From assembly GCA_037954325.1 (NCBI GenBank), contig JBBMNZ010000001.1:5924874-5988873 (forward strand): a stretch of DNA of 64,000 nt, written 5' to 3'. Position 1 is the first letter of the stretch. Each line of letters begins with the position of its first letter. This document shows, in pieces, positions 1 through 12,989 of the stretch. This DNA comes from Fistularia commersonii. Its lineage: Eukaryota > Chordata > Actinopteri > Syngnathiformes > Fistulariidae. The translations under genes were made by a program, and so were the position numbers. The notes below the pieces were generated by a model. The model did not search any database. It saw only the letters and a list, made by a program, of their open reading frames with translations, and was not told the DNA's origin.

Positions 1-74
1 AATTTTTTTGAGATCAAAAATGGCGGCACACAAGTTTTCCTGGAACTTGCGAACTTCTGTTTGTTTTCTTTCAG

Positions 75-320
75 CTCCAGATGCCAGCCTTGCGTTTCCA
101 TGGGAACCGATGCTCCGGCCTCACAAAACACAACCCTAAACCCCCCCCCTCCCTGTCCCCCGTGAGGTTATTTTGGAGACTTTTGCGCAGGAGGAGGAGT
201 CACGCAGCAGAAGGGGGCGGGACAAAGACTCCCTCTATGACACACGTGCAGGAAATACCCATTTCGTACTGACTTCTGATTAAATGTGGCAAATAAAATG
301 AATAAATCTAGGTGTGTTCA
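75..320 (+). CDS. Possible terminal exon of an unidentified + strand gene
   Basis: Seen: a strong 3' splice site (TTTGTTTTCTTTCAG, ending at 74) followed by an open stretch in more than one frame, then AATAAA at 292-297 and 301-306 with a GT-rich stretch after it. Possible reading frames end at about 142 (…LRPHKTQP), 164 or 272. I do not recognise the protein. The coding part cannot be fixed without the upstream exons. Confidence 0.3.
292..306 (+). terminator. Tandem + strand AATAAA signals
   Basis: AATAAA at 292-297 and 301-306, followed at 311-328 by GGTGTG and TTGCGTGT, a GT-rich downstream element. This supports a + strand transcript ending near 310-325. Confidence 0.4.
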
Positions 321-3300
321 TTGCGTGTAAAAAAAAAAAAAAAAAAAACGCCGATTTGACCTTTTAGACGGAAACAGCGCGCACCATCATAGGACCACAG
401 GTAACACTTTTATTTCCGATATCGAATTGATAAATTTGCGACAATGGACTTTTACATTTTTTTTTCCCCCGATTACAAGCGAAACGATGCGTCTGAGGTG
501 ACGGAACGTCACTTACCGTGTAACAAAGGATGTGTCTCTTACAGTAGAAAAAAAAATATGGCTGTGGGTGATGCAAAGCTGCCAGTCAGTTTTTAAATGG
601 ATGCTCGAGAGCAGGAGGACATCCTACTTTTTCCAAGAATTCCTACACCGTGTGTGTACGTGTGTTGCAGCCGCCTTGCTGATGAGTGGAAGCCCGTGGA
701 TCAGAGGCCGGGCAGGAGAAAGCAGAAGTGTCCTCCACGTGTGTGTGTGTGTGTGTGACCCACATTCCCAGTTAAAAGCCTATAGGCTTTTCATTTCCTC
801 CTCTCCATTACCGTCGGGTAAACACAAACCCCGGCAGGAATTTCCTGTTATTCCATACGGAGACGGTTAGCATTCGCTAACATAGCGGATTGCTTGGGTT
901 ACGGCTAATGTTTCGAGAAACGGCCGCTGTGTTTGCACAGCGTCGGTTTTCACGCCGCGCAGCTGTGCCCTTGAAAGCGCGGCCTCCCCCTCCGACGCAG
1001 CATCCGCCCGCCCCACCGAGGACTCGCCAGCTTCGCCTCGGCCCGGCCAGACGACCGCTGCTTTCTGAAAAGGATCATCCCGTGGATCGGACGGCTACGG
1101 CCTGATTATAATTGTCCCGCGCTCCGGTTTCCTGTGGGCCCTCGTGCCCGGCCCGGCCCCTGGGTATTTGGGATTTTTTAAAATTTTTTTTTAAGTGTGT
1201 ATCCTGAAGCTGCAGACTTTTGCAAGCACAAAACCTCAATCGTGACATCATGGCGGAAAACAGGACATTTCTATACTAAAATAGAATAAGAGGTTTAATG
1301 TGTCATTGAGACAAATCAGTCATTAGACTGTACCATTGACCAAGTGGCGGGGGGGGGGCTCAAAACTGTAAGGACTGTTGAATACACTTAAACGCCCTTT
1401 AATCGTTTTTTTTTTTTTTTCATAATTATTCAAAATATACAATTTGAAAAGCATCACTCATTGGGCTTTTGAAAAAAATACTTTCGATAGCTTAAGATAT
1501 TTCGTTCACAGAAGAAAAATGTACTTCCTGTCCTTCAAAATTGGAGGAAGCGGTTAGCATACGTGACTGGGTTCTCTCTGTCTCCCCGCCTGGTTAGGTT
1601 CTCCATCTTCTCCATCTTCCTCCTGCAGTCCAAAAACAGCCAGTAGTTTCAGCGAAGACTCTAACTTGTCCAATTAGAGGACAAATAGTCTCTTAAATTT
1701 ACAGGTGACCTGCTAACCCCCGCCTCCCTTGGATCTCCGCCCGCTTCTCAGAGGATCCTCTTTTGTCGATCCCTGCACCGGACCCCGGATCTGCAATCGT
1801 AAAAAAAAAAAAAAAATTCCTCACTGCTAAGAAGCTCCACCACTTCAAAGGACCAGATTATCAAAATCCAAATCCCTGAAAATTCTGATTCAGAGAATAA
1901 ACAACCTTAGATACTTTCCACCCCCCAGAGTATATTTACTGCCCACCTGCATCAGGAGCAATATTACTAATCCGTCCAGAAATATTCTGGAAATAAGATC
2001 CCAGACTGCGGATCTGACCCATCAGGAATGTTGTTCTTAATTTCCCCGTTTTTTTTCTTTTTAAATCTTCAAACTTTGAAAAAATTTTATCCAGCAATTG
2101 TTGGAGATGAGAGAGATAATTACCGCCTGCCTGAGCCAGCAAATGCGTTCTTTTTATGAAGATGTAATAAATTTGCAGTGAGAAATAATCTTAGAAAATA
2201 CATTTTTCTGAATGCGCGCACACGCACACACACAATATCAGGGATGTTTTCAAAATATAAAAAATGGCCAATTTTTTAAAATGTATAAGTTCCGATAAAA
2301 GGTTAATAATACCCGTTGGGGTCAAGAGTAACTCCGATTTGCAAAGAAATGTAAAATGTAAAAGATAAAATCACATGAAACTCAGGGAATTTGAAAAAAA
2401 AAAAAAAAAAAAAAAATTTAAATGTGGGAAATGTATATGTATAATATAACCATATTTGAATCTGGAATAAAATTTAAAGTGCCAGAGGATTGTGCAGGAG
2501 GGAGAAGGAGGGTAAAAAGGGGCCCATCTGCTTTCGGCCGGGAAGGTTCTACGGAGGAACGTGCGCGGAAACCCCCGGATCGGACGCAACAGGAGGCGGG
2601 GCTTCTCCGAATGTCAACGTTCTTTGCTTTTACTCTTTATAGGACAAATATAACAGACATTATACTATACAGACTGTATACACACCATATGCATCTCAGT
2701 AGACAGTTCAGATTATTTCGTGTACACAGGGAGGGAGGGTGGCCTGAGGCGAGGCAATTTAAAAAATATATATCGATATATCAGAGCGTTAAGAGAAAAT
2801 AAAAATGAAAAAGACAAACATTTTGAAAGTGTCTGTCTGATACTTTTTTTTTTTACCATCGGCGTGTCAGTAAAACCCGGCATTTAGAAAGCAATAAAGC
2901 AAGTGAGTAAATTATGCAAGTGGTTAATTTCTGTTTCCATCTGTCATCTCGTAAATATCTTTGCATTTTGTAACATCTGCAACAATGTCCAGTGAAAAGA
3001 AAATATCTAAGGGATTAATACTTGTTTTGCGTTTGTCTCTGTACCCACAATGGATCGACAGCATTCTTGGCGTGAAGCACGTGGACGCCGCGGCAAGTGA
3101 GGAGCATGAAGACAAGGTTAGGAGGAGAAGGGCTCATAAATAAACATTGTAAAAAAAAAAAAAAAAAAAAAAAAGTATGAAAACACATCGAAAATCAAAA
3201 TCGCTTTCACGAGACGCACACAAACAAATCTGAATAAAAATAAAACAACTATTGCACAGTGGAGGTAACAGAGGACACGTGGAGGATGGAGGGCGGTGCC

Positions 3301-6300
3301 AGACTGGGAGAGACCCCATCTAAGCTGCACACAGCTGAGGTCTGAGATCAGGGGGTCAAAGGTCACAGAGAGGCAAACACAGCACGGAGTCAGACGTCAG
3401 AATCTGAGTTTGATTTAAAAAGACCAAAATAAAGGCAAACCGGCCCCTTGCTGTTAACTGTGGGTTAATCCGAGTTAGCCCGAACATCTTTTCAAGGCTA
3501 CTTTCCGTGTGTGTGAAGATCACCCGTCTCCACACACACACATGGAGAACTTGGATTTGAGTTCCCGTCGCCCTGCGGCGAAAAACATGGCTACCGAGTG
3601 AAACAGGACTATTAGCTCTAATATTACAATTAATGGTTATTAGCAGCCGATGAGCTACACACAATGCAACATGGTATCAAACTGAATAAATTAAAAACAG
3701 CAGCGACAAGTGGGATATTTTTGTCAGGAAAGGGATGCTGGTAGGACAAGCTACTGCCAACCTGCTAGTTAGCAGGTTGCTAGCGATGCCTGGTACAGCA
3801 ATACAAAGTGCATGTATACGTAAAACACTACTTTCAGTACTTTCAAGTATAATTATCACACAAGGGGTATTTCAATGAAACTAGAAAAACAGCGTTTGTC
3901 TCGGTAAAACCACAGCGCCTACACAGGCATCCTGAAGGAAGTTAGCAAAGTAAAATGAGCTGCTATCTACAAGCCTTGTTAAAAAAAACAATACTACCAC
4001 TTCTTGTTTGTTTCTTTTTTCGGAGGAGTGACATCATCCTCATCCTCTACAGCATTAAACACCCCGCCGTGCAATTTATATTTGATTTAAACCCAAATTG
4101 ATTTTGCCCCGGCTTTCCATATTGGAACTGGTACACAGAAGCTGGCTAGAAAAGCGCTACCTATCGAGTTTCAAGATTCTCAAGGCCTTTGTTTTCACAT
4201 CCCAGAGTGCATGGATAAAGAAATAAAGGTGGGAGACTCCTTCAGTATTCATCACGGTTGACATTAAAAGTGCACTATTTTATTAGCAGATCATACATCA
4301 TATATATAATATACATTTCTAAAAGGAATGCAGGCTAATTCCGACGCCATAAATTAACAAATATGGCACGAGAGCGCCTCATTTCAAATACTGGAAGGTT
4401 TCCAGTTTACACGGGTCGCCGTGTCGTCGTTGCGAGCTCTTGTCAAGATGAACGATTTCCGAACCTTCTCGAAACCGTCCGATGCTCAAAGCATTCACCG
4501 CGACGCGACAGGGTTTTTCTGCAGACGTTTGTCCCTCAAGGACAAAGTTGGCGGTGCACAGCTTAGAGGCTCCTCGAGTACCGGCACCTCCCCTGCCCTC
4601 CTACATGCACACAGTTTCGTAACAGCTACAGCAATATAAGTCGAGGTTCATGACATGTAAACAAATAGAACAAAACGGACAAACAAAAAATGGCAGACGA
4701 GATTTCACATTTCCCACCGAGTCACTTGCTGTGTGGCGACATCTGCTCCGGCTCTACTGTCCAATCGGGAGTGGATTCACATTACGAGGATTTTTTTTTT
4801 TTTTTTTCACTTTCAGTTCGAAAAAGCGAGATGTGGGGTACCGAATATCTCCCCCGAAAAGAAATAATAGAATAATAAAAATCCAGCCATTCCACAATCG
4901 GGGTCACGCCATCGGACACTTCCAGAATGCTGGAAAAGTCACAGCTGTAGTTGGAGATGAGGTCATTTTGTCGCGTGGGTCGGTTCGAAGTCGTCTCATG
5001 GCGAAACGTTAGCCGTCAAGGTTGAAAAGCGGATTTGTTGAGGTCGTTTCTTAGTGCGAGATGTTTCCTTTAAGATACGCCTGTATCACGATGTGGGCTT
5101 TTACGCCGCACTGCCTCTAGTGGTCAGATACTAGATGACGACTGGGATACGTAGACTTTCTGGTGGGAAAATGGGCCTTCAAAACTTTTCAAAAAGCTTC
5201 GCAGGGGTAATGGGTGCTTGAGACTCACATTTGCAAAAACAAAATTAAAAAAAAAAAAAAACGCGACATGACATAGAGGGAGTGAAATGACTCCACTGAT
5301 CCACCCAAACAGTGGATGCTACTTCAAGTAAAGGGAGCGAGGCGAGTGGTTCAATCCGTGTCTGGGGGTCAAACATGACCTGACACTTTCACATCTTTGC
5401 CCGTAGGAGCATCGGGGGGGGATCAGTAGCAAATGACGGCGCACGGCAGCTCCGTCGATCCAGCGAAAACAGTCAAAAACAATGAGCTAACAACCAGATC
5501 CGGGATATAAAACATGGGTTAAAAACCTATTTTGTGTTAAAAAACAAAACAGCAACTCTACGGTTGAGAAATGAACCACCTCAGGCCGCGGCACGGCACG
5601 GCTTCGCGGTGCCTGGATCTCCTGAAAAATGCCAACGCTGTCAAACATCTCGTTTCCTAGGCATCGTCCCCGCGACTACCAAGGTGGACTTTTCTCGTAA
5701 AGCTGCAGAAATCGGAAGATGATCTAGGGAGAAACTTTAACGGGCCCTGGCCGACTACAGAAAAGGACTGGCCTCGGTAAACAGAAACAAGGGCGACTGT
5801 GATGGGAGGCGGTGGATTTGACCTCACTTGTAAAAGGACGCGGCCATTAAACTGGCTTCATGTACCGATAACGGCCAAAAAAAAAAAAGAAGTCCTGATC
5901 TTCGAATACTATTTATGTCGTGCTTCAGCAGGACTAATCCAAAACCTCCCAAGGTGGTTCCTCTGGATGCCCCGCCTCCGGGTTCAGGTGAAGGACGCTA
6001 ATGTTTTGCGCTCGAGCCGGAGAGCGGCGCGGTCCTCCCCCCTGCGCTCGGCAAGGAGTGCTGCGGGTCCGGAGGTAGCGACTGTACAGCAGAAGCAAAA
6101 CCACTGATATCATTTTCACTTCCCGTCCCGGGTCGGGGTTATAGAATATATCTGCTATTTAAAACAAAGCCGTAGTAGGGGAGTCACCGCGCGCCTCCTC
6201 ACTCCCCTCACTTTACCTCCGCAGCATTAGCTTGCTAGCAAATCCCCTCGGACCTGGATACTAACGGAAACTCCAAGAGAAAAAAAAAAAAACGTGTTGC

Positions 6301-6924
6301 ACGTGTTAAAACGTCAAAAAAAACAAACAAACAAAAAGAATCCCTTTTAAGAAACACCAGAACAGTTCAAGCCTGTCGGGTTTTCCTCACGGCCTGCCTG
6401 CCGAAATGGGGGGGGGTCGGGTCAGCACATCGCAGCTATAACGTTGGCTGATGAGCCGATCGCTAGGGCTCATCGATGTCCAGCTGCTATAGTGCATGAA
6501 CACAGTGCATCAGTGCCTCGTCTTCCGCCGCCTCCTCGTCCTTGCATTTCTGCTCACGTCGACGGGAGTTTTGCACAGTTTTGCCGTCCTGGTTTTAAAC
6601 CATATTAAAATGCAGGGTTAGCGGTCGGAAATATCCTGGAAGTCCTTTCACTCCTCTCTGCTCTGTTCAGTGACTCCAAAGGAATGTAAATAGTGTGTGT
6701 GTGTGTGTGTGTGTGTTTGTGTAGGGAGTCCTGTTTGTGGGAAGATAGTCCGGTTATGTGCTTTGTGTCGGAATTCTGGGATGTCAACCGTGCCGTCAGC
6801 TAGCCGGCCTGCCTCTGAGTGCTATCTCTGAGTGACCGGAGGGAGAGCGGAGGGAGTAAAGGTGAAAGGGAAGGGCTCGGTGGCGGATGGGAGGTGGGGT
6901 TGGCGAGCGGCGGAGGGCCCGGGG
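321..6924 (-). other. eps15l1 3' UTR and/or intergenic sequence
   Basis: No gene recognised. Minus-strand AATAAA signals occur at 409-414 and about 4270, allowing a 3' UTR of about 2.6 or 6.5 kb. The stretch holds GT microsatellites (741-758, 6692-6715), several A/T homopolymers (330-347, 1801-1816, 2396-2416, 3151-3174), a CpG-rich patch at about 900-1120, and a + strand AATAAA followed by a 24-A run near 3138-3174. Confidence 0.45.
409..414 (-). terminator. Candidate eps15l1 distal polyadenylation signal
   Basis: TTTATT on the + strand reads AATAAA on the minus strand. The next 60 bases in transcript sense include GT-rich sequence. It faces the + strand AATAAA pair at 292-306 about 100 bp away, consistent with converging 3' ends. 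Confidence 0.35.
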
Positions 6925-7071
6925 TCATGCGTTGGACATCTCCGCCTTGCTGAGGGCGATGGCCAGCTCCAGGTCCTCCTGCTCCTGCTGCCTGAGGCGC
7001 TTCAGCCGCTCGCGCTCGGCCCGCTCGCTCTCCCGCTTCGCCCACTCCAGCTGCTGGGCCTCATTCCCGAA
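6925..7071 (-). CDS. eps15l1: eps15l1 coding exon 25 (UIM, stop codon)
   Basis: A 147-nt exon encoding residues 906-953 and TGA. It begins FGNEAQQLEWAKRESERAER, a degenerate first UIM, and ends with a canonical ubiquitin-interacting motif (EQEDLELAIALSKAE). The protein ends EMSNA. Acceptor TTCCAG. This is the signature C-terminus of the EPS15 family. Confidence 0.98.
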   Translation of the reverse strand, partial: FGNEAQQLEWAKRESERAERERLKRLRQQEQEDLELAIALSKAEMSNA

Positions 7072-9268
7072 CTGGAAGGTGGACGAGAGACAAACAGAGA
7101 GAGAGAAGGTGTTGAGGATAAAAACGGCTACGGTTCCGAAGTAAGACCCAGAACACACTTTTTCCCCGAAAAGCACACAGTTCGGGGATCGCAGTTGTAG
7201 CCGCGCTTTGTTTCTCATCGCCCAGCAACTATTAGCAGTTCATAATGACGCAATGTGATTATGGCATCGCATCAGTGACGTATCGCTAGCGAAGAATGTA
7301 TTGATCCAAATAACTTTGACGGAGGGAGCCTCGACCATCTACCGGGCCGTGGACCATTTGGGAGCAAAGAAAGAATAAAGTATTTTAAAACGAAATGTAT
7401 TTTATTTTCATTATTTTGAGAAAATTGTCACCTCCGCGTGCGCTTCTTGACTCGAAGGGTTTTTCAGTGAGTGCGACAACAAGCTAATCGCTAGCTAAAT
7501 TAGCTTGCAGACAAATATCACCGGAGAAGTTAATTGAAAAGGGAGAAACGATGAGATGCCAGAGGGGTTTAAGAGCACTGGCGAAAAGGGCGTTAAAAAG
7601 AAAATACCTAAAGTTTGACGGGTTTGTCGCAGCAGGTGATTCACATGCGCCCCCACCCAGTCCTCGAAAAATGTGTGTGATGAAAGCGGTCCATGGCGCT
7701 AAAAAGTTTGGGAACCACTGCTTTATGGCAAAAAGATATATTTAAAACTTATTTAAATTATTCTGCTAAAGCATGTTCCATATAAATGTGGCTATTTCAT
7801 AAAGGTGAGTCCGGGGGGAGTGAAAAGTTACTTCCTGTTCTTTAAACGAGGTCAAAGGTCGCTGTGAAGGCTCAGATGGGATCGGTCGCCCTTTGAAAAA
7901 AGCTTTGTCGATATTTTGCGATTTCGAAAATCAGTCGCGAATTTGAACATGGACTGAAACATTGCATTCAAACGCTTACCTTGACTTTTTCAGGTCCTGT
8001 CGGGTGAGGGGGCGTGACGGGGGGGGGGAGGGATTACAGAACACAACAAGTTAGAAGCCAAGTATCCCTGAACTTGAGGGGGGGACGGGGGGGTGTTGAT
8101 GGCACGTCAAAGCACAGAACTCACGCACAAAAGAAACACCGGTGCAATGCAATTACCAATTGATTTCTCGTAACGGTTAGAAGCGACTGGAGCGGAGGGG
8201 ACACACAGACAGACAGACACACCCGAAAGCGGTACCGTTACAGAGGCAGGAAATGGACGGGTTCATTCATTCCGGAAAAAGGTAATCACAGTGGGGCCGG
8301 CCGTTATCTGACCATTTTTTTTTTTTTTTTTTTTTTTTTACCATGACCGATCTGCGCTGCCACGTCGGATGTTATTCCGATCGGAGGATAAAGGCCGGCC
8401 CCTCTGTTGTTTTCTACGGATGCGCTGATGCGTCCTGGCAGAGGACGTGAGGCATCGGGACGGGATGCGCTGCCGGGCGAGGCGTTAGGTTGGCGGGGAG
8501 TAACGCACGCACGCGGCGACAAACACATGCGGTTGGAGAAATGGCGAAGCAGAGATAATCTAAGGCGAAGCAAAGAGGGCCGACACTAAAGGTCGGAGGG
8601 GAGCGTTTTCATACGCTGCTGGGCGCACACATAACATGCAGCGTGGAAGCAAAGGGCAGACAGGCAACAGATCTGATGGTTGAGCTGTGATACTGCTGAC
8701 AGATGTCAGAGCGTGAAGGCGAGGTTAGCGGTGGTGCCAATCCGACTCGATTGGAAGTTACGCCCTGCTGCGCCACGGAGAGGACTTCTTGGTTAACAAC
8801 ATCGCCGTCAACTTCCTGCTGGTGTAAATGTCGCGTTTCTTATAAGTAGTTGACTTTTTTTGGAAAATCGTCACCTTCCCATGTCCACTCTGGACATAGG
8901 AATGCGGCTTTTTCGCACGTCTCACATGCCGCTGGTTAATAAAAAGCGGATGCTAGCGATCAGGAGGCGTGATCAGGGGTGGATTGTTAATAAAAGGAGT
9001 GAGCTTGTTAATGACAAAGAGGGGACGGCGGTGAGGGCGAGCCCAGATGTGCCATTTTCCCCTGGGATTTTTTTATTTTAACTGCATATTAAAATGAAGA
9101 AGGAGCTGTGTTATGCAAGTCTGCCGCTCAGCCTCAGGATGGAGGCCTGGGCTTAAAACAATCTGACCATCACAGCGACCACAACGCGGCTGACGGCGCT
9201 GGACGCTTCACGCAAAGCTGCTGTTTCGGAAATCAGAACACTTGACAGTATCACCCGTCTCAACTTAC
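7072..9268 (-). other. eps15l1 intron 24
   Basis: Non-coding. A run of about 26 T lies at 8314-8339. G-rich patches occur near 8018-8030 and 8078-8092. No repeat family or RNA gene was recognised in the remainder. Confidence 0.6.
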
Positions 9269-9477
9269 AGAACTGACGCCTGCAAAACCCAAGGTAGAAT
9301 TGTTAGGGGCTTTACTTGATGCTGAGGATGGGGCAAACGGGTCTTTGCCACTGAACGGGTCTCCCAGGGCCTTTTTACTCTGAAACGGGTCGATGGCCTC
9401 CCTGCCAAAGGGCTGGAAGGGGTCGCAAGGTTTGGAAGGTTCAGTCGTACCAGACATACTCACTGGGGTGCTCTTAC
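9269..9477 (-). CDS. eps15l1: eps15l1 coding exon 24 (DPF motifs 16-19)
   Basis: A 209-nt exon encoding residues 836-905. It opens GKSTPVSM and holds CDPFQP, IDPFQS, GDPFSG and KDPFAP, the last four DPF motifs, then a Ser/Ala-rich linker ending FAGVSS. Acceptor TCCAG, donor GTAAGT, phase 0. It follows a 7.5-kb intron. Confidence 0.96.
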
Positions 9478-9757
9478 CTGGACACAAAAGACAGGAACAT
9501 GCATCATTAGGGGGTATAATAAATACATGAACAAATGAAGTTTTTCAATATACAGTTCTCTCTAATGTTAATGTAACCCTGACTCCTCTGCTGCTTCCTC
9601 GGGGTCCACCTCCTGGATCTCCTCTACATTCTGTTCCCCCTCGGATCCCTTTGTAGCACTCGTCGGAGCCGGTGTACCTCAAGGCTCCATCATGGGGCCC
9701 GTTCTTTTTTATTTATTTTTCTCTCTATACCTATACTCTGCATTTCTCAATACTAAC

Positions 9758-10598
9758 TACGGTGAAACCTGGTCTTACAAGTGCATAAATGTACACATTT
9801 CCAGAATATAAGCTGTCGCACAATGGATTTTTTTGCTCTGTGATACAAGCCAACAAGCGAGTGGGATGAGTGTTTAACAAAGACATGGCCGCCTCTGTCT
9901 ATGACATGGGATTTAAAAACAGTCGGATGTACCGCCCACCACTAGGTAGCCCAGCAAAAATCATGGAAAAAAATAAGGGAGGTGTGTTTGTTGCCAACTT
10001 GACCATGAAGAGATGGAGAAGGTGTTGTTGGTACATATTTACGGGGATTTGGCATTAATGAGGCCTCAGGAGTCATTCAAAGCAGGTCCGGGATGGTTTG
10101 ATCATTTTTAAAAAACGACCAGCATTCATTCTGTAGATAAATTAAGCTTAGCATTAAAGTGTAGCACGGTTTGCTAGTAAAATTTATCAATACATTGTAG
10201 CATTGGGCGTGTAGCTCCAAAAGTAAGTTCAACAAAAGAGTAGGAAATGATTTTTTCCTGATCTTTTCTGCTGCCGTATGCATTTTTACATGTTCTTTAA
10301 GGTAAATGCACTTCATAAAAAAAAGTGCATTTTATTCTATTCTCTTTTAGATAAGATAAAAATACTTTTGATCCCCATTGGGAAAATTCGGGGGTTTTGT
10401 TATTTTTCTTAATTATTTTATGTGCAGTAGTTGTTATTTATAAAGTAAATTTTTCTTATTAAAAAAACATGGAACAAAACACGGGCAGCTGGAACTGCAT
10501 TTCAAACCATTTGAACGGGGAAACTGAATTTGATCTACGAGCAAATTGAGACACGAGAGCTGGGAACAAATTAAACGCCAAGTCAAGGTATTACTGTA
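9758..10598. mobile_element. Non-autonomous DNA transposon, copy 1 (Tc1/mariner-like ends)
   Basis: The left end TACGGTGAAACCTGGTCTTA and the right end (AAGTCAAGGTATTACTGTA) are roughly inverted. The interior matches the element at 33497-34247: both share a GCTGTCGC motif near the left end, a GTAGCCCAG(C/T)(A/G)AAA stretch, and GAGCAAATTGAG near the right end. No transposase ORF. The family name is not certain. Confidence 0.6.
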
Positions 10599-12955
10599 TT
10601 TACAGGCCATACGTCTGGACTTCTGGACCTCGACGTCAGGATAGATCTATTCCTGCTCCTGGAATAGAGCAACATGACACGGCTGCGTGAAAATACTTCA
10701 TAAGCTCTGGCGTTTAGCTTTAACTATCTTTCGTTGAAAACTCGGGAAGTGACGAAGCACTCTGAGTTCTCCCTTTCAGAATCCGCTGATGCGGCGCGAC
10801 CACTTCGGCGGCCTCTCGTGCTCAAAAAGCAATCCTCAGACTTCTTACCTCAACCTCTGAAGAAACCACACCTCTCTCAGGGGGGTTACAGTCTTTTTCC
10901 TGTCCCTTCTGTAAAGCAGCAAGGGAATGGGAATCTAAAACATCTCACGTGACTACTCTTCTTCCATCTCACTAAAATTTCAAATAATTCATTTTGCTTT
11001 CTGCTTCATTCTGTGTGGGGGGGCCCTGTTCTATGTCGTCATTGACTTGCGGTGTTTCGACTTTACGGCGCCAATCCCATAAATAATTTTTAAAAAATTG
11101 ATTGTGATTTCAGGCTGCGAGACATAAAAATCAAGCATTGTGTTGCGCTAGTTGGCAGAGGTGGCTCGCGTTTTGGGTACCGGGTGCTTTGTTTACATCT
11201 ACTCTCTCATTTTTATGCTAATTTTTTACGAGTTTCATCATTGTCTTTTTCCAGTGCAATCGTGTTCCTCTTTTCATTTTCCAACGGCTTAGATCTGTTT
11301 CTTGATGCGTACATATGACTTTGTGTTGAATAACAGACTCATGCTGTAGTAGTTCCGCCTTACGTCGGCCTGTGGGAACAGATCTCAGACGTAACTCGAG
11401 GACCCCTAATTTTCACTCGACTGCCAATTGAAAATGTATAAATCTTGTAATTTTTGCAACAGACTGATTTTTGTTGACCACCACGAACAGCAACCATCTT
11501 AGACTTAGATGGACTTTACTATCATTCTGTATGTGCCAGGTGTGTACAGAACAAAATTTCGTTTGCATTGGCATTGTTTTTACAGTATCTGGAAACAAGT
11601 CACTGTAAAGTGCAGGTTTTTTTGTTTTTCTAAAGGATGGATTTTTACATCGATAGCAACTTGAGTCAATTAAAACACGGAGCGCGAGGTCTGATTGTAT
11701 TCGTTCTGTCGACTGAAAGTCGTAAGAAGTCATTTCTGACGCTCACGGTTTAACCCACAAGGTTTTTTTTTTTTTAACATCAAAGTTACAGTTCAGAACC
11801 CACAGAGTTTCCACAGTCACACACCGTGGACCAAAACAAAACACATACGCTGCTTCTTGCTAACAAAAAGGCCTTCAAAACTGCTGGAGAAGGGACGAGC
11901 GAGGCCATTGTACAAAGTGATATACGCGAAGGTAACGGTTTTTTGTGCCAGTCAGTCGGTTAGGTTAATGCGTGCATCGCCAACTGTGGGGTTCACCTTT
12001 GTTCCAAGGAAGAAAAAAAAAAAAAAAAGACCTAAAATAGCAAAAAACATCTTATATGTGCATGTGAAACCGCTCCGTTTTCAAAGTAAGAAAAACAGTT
12101 TCATTATTAAAGTTGCTACAGATGACTCCTTAACGAATTTCAACCACCTTCTGCATCTCCCTTTCCTGAATGCGAACACACATTTATGCCGCGTTGGGGA
12201 GGATCGAGCCTCGCCGTGATGTTCGATACCACATCGGGCTGAACGTCCTGACCGGGGGGTTTATCTTCATTTACATTTTCACCAAAGTCGAAGCTCGGAC
12301 GAAGACAAAATCTGACAGAGTATCAAATTCTATTTTTCCTGTGTGGAACATTGATCGGACGACGTCTGATAAATAATAAATGCAAACGAAAATCATCTGC
12401 TTTACCAGCTTTGGTTGAACGTCATCCAAGAGGCGAATCTTAAATTTATTTTATTTGAATATTCCCTCCTCAGCGGGCCACGCAGAAACACGGCTGCTCG
12501 AGACCCAGCCTGACTATGATGATAATTCGCCGTGGGAAAGTTAAAACATGTTCCAGAGGGCTCGCTTAGGTGTCAAGCCGCAGTCGCACAAACAACACTT
12601 GCAATAATACTTTTTTAAAGTGATCACCAAGTCACTTCTCACCGCACGCCGCCCGGCAATCACTTTTTTTTCCTCTTTCTGTAAAACGGCGCAATCGCAC
12701 ACACCCACAGACATGCTCCAGAAACTGTAAACACGGGCTCTGCATCCTGCATTAGAGAATATTCCCAGACACTAATAGCATTTTTTTTTCCTCTTTTTTT
12801 GTGTTTTAACATCTGCCTTTTATTTAAAAAGAGGCAACCTGAAGGGTCGAACCTGGTGAAAACACACAAAGCTGTAAATTCACAACAATCTTGATGCAGC
12901 CTTCAGCTATCTGATACTATCTACTATAACTGCATGAAGTAGCGAGGGTGACAAG

Positions 12956-12958
<3 letters not shown>

Positions 12959-12987
<29 letters not shown>
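12959..12987. repeat. (GT)n microsatellite
   Basis: About 14 GT units in eps15l1 intron 23; a CA/CT-rich stretch follows at 13065-13110. Confidence 0.95.

Positions 12988-12989
<2 letters not shown>

Noticed and set aside
890..1105. 71-residue CpG-rich + strand ORF
   Set aside because: No domain, no splice context; CpG-rich patch within the probable 3' UTR or intergenic region.
1936..2142. 68-residue minus-strand ORF with a coiled-coil look (LLDKIFSKFEDLKRKK)
   Set aside because: Too short and isolated; could be a transposon scrap, but no second supporting feature.
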